Origin: Larix sibirica
Taxonomy: Eukaryota; Streptophyta; Pinopsida; Pinales; Pinaceae
Direction: 5' to 3'
Assembly: GCA_004151065.3 (NCBI GenBank)
Contig: NWUY0304493629.1
Coordinates: forward strand, 1 to 36,778
DNA: 36,778 nt
The stretch's first letter is position 1. The number at the start of each line of letters is the position of its first letter. Below, piece after piece: positions 10,206 to 19,612 of the stretch. The notes below the pieces were generated by a model. It ran no database searches, was not told where the DNA came from, and worked only from the letters and a program-made list of their open reading frames with translations. Made by a program: the position numbers and the translations under genes.

Positions 10206-12049
10206 ATTCTGCCATCCTGATTGCATCCGGACACACACCTACGTTTGAAGTGGCTTAATAAAGCGCACTAAACCTGCCTTCTTCATTTATAATTATTTCC
10301 CTCACCTTTGTTCACTTACTATTCTTCCCCGCGAGTTGGTGTTGCTATCCCTTCCCCATTCAGGAAAGCCATAATCATTTTTTGACAAATGCATAGCTTG
10401 CTTTAATTTTGAGATAATCATACCTCTTATGCCATGGCTAGCTTCCATCATGATCAGTAGCCGTGATTAAGTAAGTGTAGATATCGCTCTGTTACCCTTT
10501 CTATCATGTTTCCTTTCTGCCATTTATTAAATAATATCACTAGTGTGTAATATATATAGCTACTGAGACTGAGACTGAGCTAGCTGAACCTGGTCTACCT
10601 CCTACTCTTCGTCTTACTGCTATTAGGCTGGATTCCCGATAGCTGGTTGGTGGGCTTATCAACCAATAAAAGTTCATGGCTTGAAGCTGTACGCTGGAAG
10701 CAGGATAGAATTATTGTTACCGAACAGAGGCAAAGGCAATAGGAAAAAGCAAAGGGATCAATAGTCGTTATTGAACCAGAGAATATATAGTTTCGTACCT
10801 TGTGTCCTCGTACCTCGTGAAACAATCTGTTGTCCAAACAAAGTGGGCTACCCGAACCATACAATAGGCTATTAAAACTGATATACCTCGTGCTGCTTCT
10901 ATTGCTAGCTGTGTTAGGCTAATAATCCTCCACGAAGCAACTTGGAATATATCGTTCTCTCCTGTGGTTTCTTCTTTCCCTCAGTGCCGTCTGTCCTTCT
11001 GTGTCGTCTTTCCGCTCTAATCTGCCATCTTTAGTGTCCTTTTCTCCTGTGTAAATGGGATTTTTTTTTGATCCAGTGTTTTAATCCCTCTTCCTTCGTG
11101 TGGCGTAAGCTCTGTGCGGTCGATTCTGTCCATTAGCCCTTCCCTAACTAGCTTTCACTTTTGCATTCGAGCGTAGTTTCAAGATGCATCTCGGCAGGTC
11201 CCTCACTAGGAGCCGGGTCAAATTGTACCCTTTCTTTATTAAACCACTCTAGCTACTAACTACTACTTATCCTAGCCAGCCCACCTAATATATACCATAT
11301 AGTCTATTCGGCTATACAGATTCCTCCAATTAAATAAATGAAATAGCGCTATATTAGTGTGTCAATGAAGGAATGGGATGTAATATATTGAAATAGCCTC
11401 ACTACTAGGAAATAGCATTTCGTCGGGTTCAGATCCATATTCGTCGCACGGGTGAAATAATGAATACCAGGATTGAGGAAAATAATATGAAATCTAGCAA
11501 ACGTGTTTGGGAAATAAATAAATGAGAAATTTGGAAACAGCACTCTGTATAAGGAACTGTGATAGATAATGGGTGCGTTTTAATTAAAGAATTCCATTTC
11601 AAATTAATTGTCAAATTAGGTACCGCGCAAAGATTGCGGGTAAAGCTCCTATTCCATTTAGGAAAGTGAGCCTGGCATAATGGAGACTTGTGCTTGCTGA
11701 TGGATCCATGTATCCGTCTTGATATATGTAATAACACTTCTAATTTTAGATCGAGCTGTTATCATTTCAGAATTATTAGATTGGGTTTGTATAAATTTAT
11801 GAGAAAATAATATGAGTTACTTTTTTTTAGTTATTGCGTCTGAAATATAGGCGGTTTACCTTTTAATTAAGAAGTTCAAAAGCCTGGTAAACAATGTAAT
11901 TCGTGAATAAGAATGATAAGTACTATTTAGTTCACCTGAAATATAGGTTAACTTATATAGGATTTTTATAGGAAGAGACATGGTATACTCTGAAGTGATG
12001 TGGAACCAATAATTTATAAGCGAGCTAAGGTTGTTAGGGTTAAGGTAGT
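10206..12049. other. Spacer
   Basis: No gene recognised. At 10556-10641 one frame is open and reads ATETETELAEPGLPPTLRL-like residues, similar in style to the low-complexity tract at 20960. At 10960-11050 there is a degenerate CT-rich repetition of CCGTCTGTCC, TCGTCTTTCC and CATCTTTAGTGTCC. Minus-strand frames at 11349-11737 are short and unrecognised. Confidence 0.45.
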
Positions 12050-12515
12050 GGTACAATAGCGTAGGGTAGGTTTAATTAGGTAGGGTAGCTAGGTTAGTCT
12101 ATTATAGGTTATATTAGTTTATGTAGGCCGTGTTAGGGTTGAAGAGATAATTGTATACCATGGTATTTTAGCAGCAGATTAGTGGTAGGCTAGGTTAGGC
12201 TAGGTACGTTATGCTTGTATAAGGTATATTAGGCTAGGTATGAAAGGGTATATTATAAGAAGTAGGCTAATATACAATATATTTAGGATAGGATATATTA
12301 GTGTAAGGCAGGCAAGGGTAGGTTAGGTAGGGTAGTTTTGTTTAGGGTAGGGTGGATTAAGCTAGGTAGTTTAGGATAAGATATGTTAATGTAGGGTATG
12401 CTAGGGTAGTCTAGATTAGGATATGGTTATATTAATATTGGCCATGGTACAGTAAAATAGGGTAGTTTAGGCTATGGTAGTCTAGGTAAAGTGTAGTTTA
12501 ATAAAGTTTAGGGTA
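12050..12515 (+). repeat. Strand-biased TAGG-rich degenerate tract
   Basis: About 460 bases made of variants of GTAGGTTAGGCTAGG and GGTAGGGTAG. C is rare on the plus strand, giving a strong G-over-C skew. There is no exact unit and no reading frame. It resembles a degenerate short-repeat expansion and not a true telomeric (TTTAGGG) array. Confidence 0.7.
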
Positions 12516-12879
12516 GGCCACTCCCTTCCAAGATTTGGTATATAAGTGGTTGGTGGAATAAGAATTAGATGTAGTCTCTCATCCTGCGATCAAATTGAGA
12601 GAAACTTTCATTGCATAAAGTGAGGTACGTCTACGATACCAAAATGACAAAAGTGTTATTCATTTTTACAAAATCTGCAACAAAAAGAAAAAGAAAAATA
12701 AGGGTACGGGGTAAGGGAACCTGCGGGTTGCACTGCCATGGATGGAGGTGTGAATCCAAGTATAGTGAATACACTAGGTCCAGGTTGCGATGCCACAGTT
12801 GAACTCGCCAAACTTCCACTACTACTTTCTACTAAGCTTGCGGAACTATAAAAACTTACTAAACTATGGAAACTAGATG
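12516..12879. other. Spacer
   Basis: No gene recognised. The two overlapping frames of about 62 codons on opposite strands (12611-12819) have no recognisable features. Confidence 0.4.
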
Positions 12880-14119
12880 CTTTAGCAGAATTTTGTTTTT
12901 GAAAGTGACCGGATTAGTCGAAGGCGCCGGGGGAATAGGTAAGTCAGGGCTGGTTCTATCATCTTTTGAACGGTTTTCTTTTATCTGGGGGGTTTATTGT
13001 TCTTGGAACAATATATTCAGGTCCTGATGCAAATTGTATTCTTCTGGAGTACCGGGTTCTGCTTCTTCCGCAGCTTTCTCTGATGTCAGGGCTGGATATT
13101 TCTTCTGTGCCAATGGCGGCGCTAGCTCTCGCAACTTCTTCTATCCCTTCCGAGCGCTCCCCTTCCTGTCGACTCGCTCGGGAATACTCACCTGTCGCAA
13201 CACCCCTCTTTCTCAACCACGAACTGGCCAGTTCTCCTCGTCTCTGTTGCTTCCGCAACTCATAAGCTTCTCTACATTACTAGCTTCTGATCCAATTTCC
13301 TTTCGCAACTGCTCGGTCTGCTTTTTCGCTGTCCTCATCTGACTTCGCCACCATTTTGCAATAGCGGCCCTCCTCGGAGCTCGTTCGTCTCTTGCGCTTT
13401 TATCCGGTCCTCCCCCCATATCTAAAAGAAAAACCCCACCTTATCTCAAGTCATCAGCCCTTCCTTTGGCCATTAGATACAGGTTTTCATGAGTCACGGA
13501 CTCTGATGTTCTTTTGGTCTTCTCGCTCTCATAAGCGGCCCTTAAGTATTTGTAATAGACCATATCGTTTACACCCTTGGCCAAATTAACATTATCAATC
13601 GGGGGTAAATCAGCGGTTTTTAAGGTAACCCGCGCGGCCTTCCAATCCTCTGACTTCATATCCGAATAGGGCTTTAAGCTCAGTGGTTCCATAGTAGTAA
13701 AAGTAAGTTCAGCCGTCCTATCGTCATATGCAGAAAACAATCTTGGCTGAGCAGTTGGGTTTTCAAGCTTCAAGACAGCTATCATGTCTTTGCTGGCTTT
13801 TTTTTATCCCTTGTCTCCTTGAGCACCTCATATGGATCTACTGCATTTAAGGGCTGAACAGAATATAACCAGGAGGGTGTAGAACCGGCTTCTTGGGATA
13901 CCCCAGCACCAGGTGTACTGGGGGCTCCTCCTGGTACTGCTAAGTAGAAAGTATTTAATAATTTATATGGAGAGGAATAGAATTGGGCAGACTGAGTGAT
14001 ATGAGAAGAACTCCCAACCATCCCGGGCTCTCTTGGCTTATAAAAAAGACTCTCGGCCTGCTCTTATGTCTCACTTCTGAGCCCTTCTGTTCTGGCCTTC
14101 TTGGCTCCCGCGGTTCCAT
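12880..14119 (-). pseudogene. Unrecognised broken gene, structural-protein-like
   Basis: Minus-strand frames with protein-like composition abut in order. An ATG at 14119-14117 opens a short frame starting MEPREPRR. The sequence then shifts to the frame 14021-13782. A second shift at a run of eight A (13798-13805) leads to 13785-13441, and the same frame continues past one TAA (13441-13443) to 13213. It then shifts to the frame read from about 13258 to 13080, and finally to an acidic, Gln/Glu-rich tail with a TAA at 12994-12996. Total span fits about 400 codons. Features seen: an uncharged Ser/Gly/Pro/Tyr-rich N-terminal part, a middle part with MVYYKYLRAAY, an Arg/Ala/Glu/Gln-rich segment at about 13400-13260 that could form a coiled coil, and an acidic C-terminus. 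I see no zinc knuckle, protease or polymerase beside it. It could be a gag, an RNA-virus capsid or nucleocapsid insertion, or an unrelated host gene. I do not recognise the family. Confidence 0.5.
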
Positions 14120-14239
14120 TTTATTGTTTTCCTCCCTTTTACTATTATGGGGGGTACCCTGGTCCTCTTCTTCCCCTTAATTTTTATCCTTAGGTGTGGT
14201 GCCTATAATAATAAAAATGGCGAACTATAGGTTGGCAAC

Positions 14240-14400
14240 TATAGGTGAATCCAATTCGATGCCATTTAATCGAAGTAGCTTTGATTCGATTCGATTGATT
14301 CGATGACTTACCGTTGCTTCCGAGCCTAGACCATCCGAACCTAAACCATCCGTCGCTTCCGAGCCTAGACCATCCAATAATTAGGTGTGTACCAGAGTAG
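14240..14400. repeat. Short tandem repeats
   Basis: GATTCGATTCGATTGATTCG lies at about 14281-14300. GCTTCCGAGCCTAGACCATC occurs twice (14315-14334 and 14354-14373), with a related CCGAACCTAAACCATCC between them. On the minus strand one frame reads DGLGSEATDGLGSDGLGSEA, a short peptide repeat. Confidence 0.7.
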
Positions 14401-14689
14401 CCGCTCCTTTAGGCACGTGTACTATATTTCTATTTGTAGCTACTCCTTTACACACCATCCTTATTCTATCTTTCGTAACCAAATGATGAATAATGTGTTT
14501 AGCAAATGTGTACCGTCCCGCAGCTGCAGATCTTAAGACCTTCACTAGCTAATACCTTCATGCCCTTATAGAAATGTGTAGCTTTCCCGTGTGTACCGTT
14601 GCTTCGTCTTTATCTCAATGTATAGAGCAGACTTATGAAATAATGGTACGGAATTGAACGGGGGCAAGCCTTGACCAAGTAGTGAGCTT

Positions 14690-15060
14690 TTCCAACAGAA
14701 TGCTACTTTTTCATTTTATTAAGCGAAAAACCGAAGACATTACTACCTTCATCGCGTACATCCAGCTACGTTCCAAGAGAGGGTTATAATAAAGAGAAGC
14801 GTCGACTACTTTGACTTATATCGTGACAGTATAAACCCCCCAATTAAACTGGGAGACTTGGTATAATTGAATGAGGTTTGAAAGATCTGCCATCAAAGGC
14901 TTTTGAAACGTGGTCGAGGGATCGAGCTCAGGGGAGCCCAAAGCTCTCCAGATTGAAAGAGAAATTAAAGAGGTATAGGCTCCTTCATAAACAATACATC
15001 TTAAAATGTTCATGCCACGACAGGTGCGAAGCCGCTGTCCCGACAAAGGAGGGGCAGTAA
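14690..15060 (-). pseudogene. Element C aspartic protease remnant
   Basis: The frame reads MNILRCIVYEGAYTSLISL, then SIWRALGSPELDPST. After a stop come VVDASLYYNPLLERSWMYAM and VVMSSVFRLI. The landmark LGSPEL, VVDA and LLxRSW blocks identify a retroviral-type protease of this Ty3/gypsy group. In relatives the active site is D-x-G-[AS]-S; here the first position is Tyr (codon 14989-14987), so catalysis is impossible. The usual role is cleavage of Gag-Pol. Confidence 0.75.
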
Positions 15061-15089
15061 ATTTGGATCTTAAATGCTACATGATGAGG

Positions 15090-16440
15090 GAGCCTAGGCA
15101 CAGTCTTATCTAAGTAAAAAGTGATCAACCTGGCATCAGAAGAGAAGGGTCTATACCGCCAATAGCGTTCAGCAATGCTTTTCGCTACGGAGGGCAGCTC
15201 TGGAGGACCTATAAAGAAGACATGGGGCTTCGCTCCTGGGCTAAATATTCCACAATACTGTAATTTTGGGCAGCTCGGGCACGAGGATTGTGCGCGGTCC
15301 TACGCAATAAACCCATTGGAGGGCCTGGCATTGCTTCCACCGAAGGTTTCTCAATTTGCAGAGGTCCATTTGGTTGTTATGTAGAAGCTTCCTTCTAATT
15401 AGATACAAAATATAGAGCATCATAATTACGAGCTCGTGTCTGGACATTAACATCCCGGTCACGCATGTAAATGTTAATGTATGATGGATTTCCCCCTTGG
15501 GGAGGAGCAGGGTTATTATTCGCAACCAGCTGTTGCTGCTAGGGGGAACCGGATTCTATAGGACTGCAGGTTGTTGCTGTTGAGCAGCACGCTTAGCTAA
15601 CAGCTTCTGAGCTTCCCCAAGAGAAGGGCATTTGTGCGTAAGATGGTCATCTGTGCACAGCTTACAATTAAATTGAACCTTATTCTTATGGCCCCCAGCG
15701 TTTTTATTGGTATCATTCTTATTATTCGTTGTATTAGCTCCCTGTCCCTGATTCTTTTTCTTTTTTTTTTCATTCTTTTTCTTACCCTAAGTACCTTGCT
15801 ATATGCTCTTCTAGTTCGTTGATTGAACCACACAAATGTCCGAGGTCGGGATGGGAGCTTGAGTAGGTTGAGCATACAAAGCAGATGCGCTGGCGTTACT
15901 ATACATGGACATTTGCTCTTTTTGGTTCACGGCTTGAGTCACCGCTGCATTTCCTGCAGATCCTATCACACCATCAGCATAAGGGTTTGGTGTGGTCTTC
16001 TCAGTATATGACCTAGGTGCATTGGGTATTATTTAATAGAGCATCCTAGACTGCTAATATACCAGTAATATACCAGGTATTATTGCTGCGCCTTGAGGAT
16101 CACATGCTCTTTTCAGTGACCGCTCCTGACAAGGCAACATATTTGGCAATACTAGGCAAAATATACTTAACAAACCAGTCCGCCAGAAGCCAGTCCGGAA
16201 TTTCAGCTCTGATAATCCTCCATCTCCTTTTCCATTCATGTATATGATCTAATATGTGTTTAGAAGTGTTTTGGCGTAAAGATGCAATAAGTTCTTTTAC
16301 AGTTTAATCACGGATTGGCAATTGGAAATGCATTAGGGACGTAATCGCCAAAGATTTGAATTAATTCTTAAGAGCGAGTTATATCTAAAAGCTCAATCCA
16401 ATAGCTGGAGGCCTCATGCTTTTAAAGCCCTGCCATAATT
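15090..16440 (-). pseudogene. Element C gag remnant with zinc knuckle
   Basis: From the high-coordinate end the frames read TVKELIASLRQN and HILDHIHEWKRRWRII (16310-16210), then EIPDWLLADWFVKYILPSI and a stop after EKSM. Next comes an open linker with YTEKTTPNPYADGVIG and MYSNASASALYAQPTQ (16010-15850). A zinc knuckle follows at 15666-15628: C-K-L-C-T-D-D-H-L-T-H-K-C, the CX2CX3HX4C form, intact. Then come KLLAKRAAQQQQPAV and the conserved pre-protease block NYSIVEYLAQERSPMSSL and RKALLNAIGGIDPSLL (about 15260-15110). This order is that of plant Ty3/gypsy gag. At least four stops or shifts are present. Confidence 0.8.
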
Positions 16441-16567
16441 TTAAGCCTAAATAGAAGGGCTATCTACGCCTCATATAGAAGGGTGCAAGAAGAAACTAAA
16501 AAGTCCTCAAGTGGCAGTAAGTTCCAAGTTGTTAAATAAAGTGTTTTAAGAGCGCGTTTAAAAGGAA

Positions 16568-16598
16568 AAAGGCTTGCTTGACCAAAGGGAGAGCAAGG
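16568..16598 (-). repeat. 31-base dispersed repeat, inverted copy
   Basis: Reverse complement of the unit at 1433-1463 and 36717-36778, with one mismatch (CTCTCC in place of CCCTCC). Confidence 0.85.
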
Positions 16599-17196
16599 GC
16601 TCTGGATATATTCCTTATTGTACTTATGAAATGTCACTTTAAAGTGGATGTCTGATGTAACAATATGTCCAGGCGAGATATCTTTTGAGCGATAGCGAGC
16701 CGCCCTAATACTGGTTATGTTCGGGATGACTTAGAAAAATATAGCTACAAGGGTTTACTGTCAAACTCAATTTTGACTCAATCTCAAAGAAACAAAAGGT
16801 CAATTTAAGAAATAAAGACGAAAGAGACGCCGTTCACTTCTCTTTTCAAATATTTTTATAAATGGTGATTAAACAGCACTTGACAGCAGAGGCTAACTAG
16901 TACTTTTAAAGCCTGAAGGTTTAGAAACTCAAGCATAAAAGAGGTCTCGAGTCAACGTTGAATCTTCCTCAGATCTATTTTCACCACTGTCATAGATTAA
17001 AAGTAGAAACCACGGACCCAAGCCTGCATTGTTTCCGTGATAGCCCGCAATTTCATTCGTCCCAAGATCCTACAGAGCATGTGATCGAACAGCTTAGTTG
17101 GTCTCTTTCCCCAAGCATATGATAGTAGGTAGGCATGCTTTTTCTCAATTGAGAATGCAATCGAGGAACCTAACTCGCATTAACGTAGTCATCTCC
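16599..17196. other. Spacer
   Basis: No gene or strong repeat seen. GAGCGATAGCGAGCC at 16687-16701 resembles the GAGCGAGAGCGAGC block at 1510-1523. Confidence 0.45.
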
Positions 17197-17405
17197 TGTG
17201 GAAACTATAGAGAATGAATCTCTGAATGATCTCATTAATCAAAATGATCTTTCAAAGGCTTATATACAAAGACATTAGGGAAAAGTTACTAAAATGCCCC
17301 TAATATGTATATATAAAGGACAAAAGGGACCTAGACACTCAATATAATCAGATCTGCCCTCACACAGAATAAATAAATGTAAAAAGACACTTATAGACAC
17401 GCCAG
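17197..17405 (-). repeat. Ty1/copia LTR of element E (3' LTR)
   Basis: On the plus strand this 209-base interval starts TGTGGAAACT and ends CACGCCA, the TG...CA termini expected for an LTR. It lies directly after the RNase H end and a polypurine tract of element E on the minus strand, where the 3' LTR belongs. On the minus strand a TATATAAAGG box (about 17318-17309) and a TATATAAGCC box (about 17267-17258) could be promoter elements. The boundaries are inferred from position and termini; no second LTR copy is in the window to confirm them. Confidence 0.6.
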
Positions 17406-17414
17406 CCCCTCCTA
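17406..17414 (-). other. Polypurine tract of element E
   Basis: On the minus strand AGGAGGGG directly precedes the LTR start. Such tracts prime plus-strand DNA synthesis in LTR retrotransposons. Position between RNase H and LTR is as expected. Confidence 0.6.
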
Positions 17415-18880
17415 AAACTCTACCGTAAGTAAATCAGGGAAAGTTTTTTCACTAAGAGCTGATGGCTAGAAGACGTCATAGCCTTAGTAAATAAATCTGC
17501 TGTCTGCTGGTCTTTATATATGTGAGGAAGTGTGATAATCCCAGCTGTCAGCCGCTCCCGAACAAGGTTCAAATCCACCTCAATTTGCTTCGTCCGTTCA
17601 TGAAATACTGGATTCGAAGCAAATAGAATAGTCAAATTCTCACAATAAAGATATGTCGGAGAGGTAAGGTAAGGCGCAAGCCCATGTCCTGGAGAATAGC
17701 CTGAATCCAAACTTTAGCACTACAAACAGAGGCCATAGCGCGGTACTCTGGCTCAGTGCTGGATTTAGAAACAGTGGCTTCTTTCTTGCTAGATGAGAGG
17801 TGCCAAGTTTCACACAGTAGCCAGTGGCAGATCTCCTGGTGTCCGGACAACCAGCCCAATCTGAATCAGCATAAGCTATAAAGTCCATTGAGGCAGAGGA
17901 TTACATAAGTAGCCCACGGCCTGGAGTAGATTTGAGGTCAGGAATGAGCCTGTGCACTGCTGCTATCTGAGGTCGTTGGGGTGCGGCCATGAACTGGCTG
18001 ACCACATGAACTGCATGCATGATGTCTGGACGAGTCACGGTCAGGTACAAAAGACTATAGTCGGGTCAGGAACGCTATCACCCATCTGTGCGGAGTATTT
18101 CGCATTCCACTCCAGTGGAGTGTCCACTGTCTTCTTGTCTTTTAGATCAGCTCGAGAAAGAAGAGCCTGAATGTACTTATGCTTCAGTCAAATGTATCCC
18201 CTGGGAGACCACGCAACCGAAATCCCAAGGGACATATTTGAATCCAACTCCTTCATATGAAACTGAGACTGCAGCTCTGTCTTAAGGAAGGAGATAGCCT
18301 GACGATCATCACCAGCCCGGTAACAATATTGTCCACATAAACCAGAAGTATAGCAATTACCCTGGAAGACTGCCTGACAAACATAGAATAATATTTTAGA
18401 CTTTGCATTAACCCAGAAGCAATGACTGCATCCCGAGACCTCTCAAACCATGCTTGAGGGGCCTGTTTAAGCCCATATAAAGCCTGCCGAAGGCTACATA
18501 AGTAGAGGAGAAGGATGTAGAATAACCAGGAGGAGGAGTTATATAGACTTCCTCAGAGAGATCATCGCGAAGAAATGCATTCTGCACATCCATCTGATAT
18601 CAATCCCACTTCCTGACAGCCGCGATAACAAAAAGAGTCCGAATAGTGGTCATCTTTGCCACAGGGGCAAAGGTCTCCTCATAGTCAATGCCATATTCCT
18701 GTTTTTATCCTTTTGCAACCAAGCGTGCCTTATAAATAAATAGAGCCATCAGCTTTGGTCTGAATAGTGTATACCCGAGCGAGCGAAGATACTGAGCGAG
18801 ACTCCATCCAAATCTTAGCAGCCAATTGTTTCCCTGCAGGCAATGAGACTCAGTCCCAAGTCTGATTCTTCTCCTTGGCA
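17415..18880 (-). pseudogene. Element E reverse transcriptase and RNase H
   Basis: The RT shows MDVQNAFLRDDLSEEVY (18593-18543), PPPGYSTS, then a broken YGLK-like region. The catalytic box is LVYVDNIV at about 18343-18320: Y-V-D-D has become Y-V-D-N. Then come DDRQAISFLKTELQSQFHMK (about 18306-18247) and a CPDTRRSATGYCVKLGTSH RNase H start (17846-17790). After it lie SKSSTEPEYRAMASVC, a YLYCENLTILFASNPVFHER segment (YCDN in relatives, so Asp to Glu) and QTADLFTKAM (17520-17477). The RNase H end is open for 96 codons (17710-17420), but shifts and stops upstream show that the element is dead. Confidence 0.9.
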
Positions 18881-19612
18881 TTTATTTCTTCCTGCCAACA
18901 TTGGCTTCAGCAAATTCTTCAGGTTCATGAGAAGATTGAACTTACAAAAAATGATGGGGATATTCGGGATAATAAACTCGAGAGGATCGACGAACCTTAG
19001 AGAGGGATCCAGAATCTGAGGAAGCGACTGGGGTACACTGCTGATCTTCCGGAGTAGTCTGATCCTGGGAAACAGACTGTAATCGCCGAAAAAAAAGTGA
19101 AAGGAATCCTCTAAGTTCAGCTGAACAGGCTGACAATCGGAAGAAAATGCTGGGCAAAGCTGCTGGCCTGAAGAGTGAGCCTAAAAACCGTAATATAAAC
19201 TGCAGAAGAATGAGGTTCGAGTCTATGAACAGGAGAAGGCCGCAATACATATCCATTACCATTCTCCCCCGGAGCCGATGAAGTAGGTGAAGGAAAAGAT
19301 AAGTGCGGTCTCATTAAAGAGAACATTCCTGGATACATTTCATTTTCTTTCACGAAAAAAACAGACTGAGCATATCCCAAAAAAGACACAAGTGGTTGCC
19401 TTGGTTTTTTTCTGCGCAGGAATATGAACAAAACACGTGCATCCGAACACTCGCGCCCATAGGATGGTGCAGCCCCAGTAATAAGTTCGTGAGGTGTCTT
19501 TCCGGGAGGTAACAAAAACTGCAGTCAACACAGCCTCAGCCCAGATTTTGGAACATTCATGTCAAAGAGGAAAGCTCGAGCGATCTCCATAATATGCCAT
19601 TTTTGCTTTCAG
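18881..19612 (-). pseudogene. Element E integrase end and linker
   Basis: In two alternating frames the minus strand gives MEIARAFLFDMNVPK (19593-19549), LPPGKTPHELITGAAPSYG (19512-19456) and RVFGCTCFVHIPAQKKTK, then a C-terminal KENEMYPGM block. These mark the C-terminal half of a Ty1/copia integrase and its GKTPHE-type motif. The catalytic DDE residues lie mostly upstream and are missing. The linker to RT ends with SLSKVRRSSRVYYPEY (about 19005-18958), typical of copia polyproteins. Integrase would insert element DNA into the host genome. Confidence 0.85.

Larger units (their letters stand above)
14640..16460 (-). mobile_element. Ty3/gypsy element C, gag-protease fragment
   Basis: The minus strand carries gag and protease in the standard order and then stops: below about 14640 I see no RT, RNase H or integrase. 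There are several stops and frame changes. Motif similarity to element D is close in both the zinc knuckle region and the protease core, so C and D probably belong to related families. A copy of the 31-base repeat (16568-16598) lies about 110 bases beyond its gag end. Confidence 0.8.
17415..19612 (-). mobile_element. Ty1/copia element E, 5'-truncated
   Basis: Integrase end, linker, RT, RNase H, polypurine tract and LTR follow each other on the minus strand. Gag, protease and the N-terminal half of integrase are missing: similarity begins abruptly at about 19612. Order integrase before RT identifies Ty1/copia and not Ty3/gypsy. CpG content is ordinary, unlike element A. Confidence 0.9.

Noticed and set aside
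12050-12515. Interstitial telomere
   Set aside because: No run of exact TTTAGGG or TTAGGG units; the motif is a variable TAGG pattern.
12966-13342. Plus-strand frames of 99-102 codons
   Set aside because: They are antisense to the minus-strand protein-like frames of the unknown gene at 12880-14119, which fit together in order.
17563-17585. tRNA T-loop-like GGTTCAAATCC
   Set aside because: It lies inside the RNase H remnant of element E, and no matching acceptor or anticodon stem can be drawn around it.
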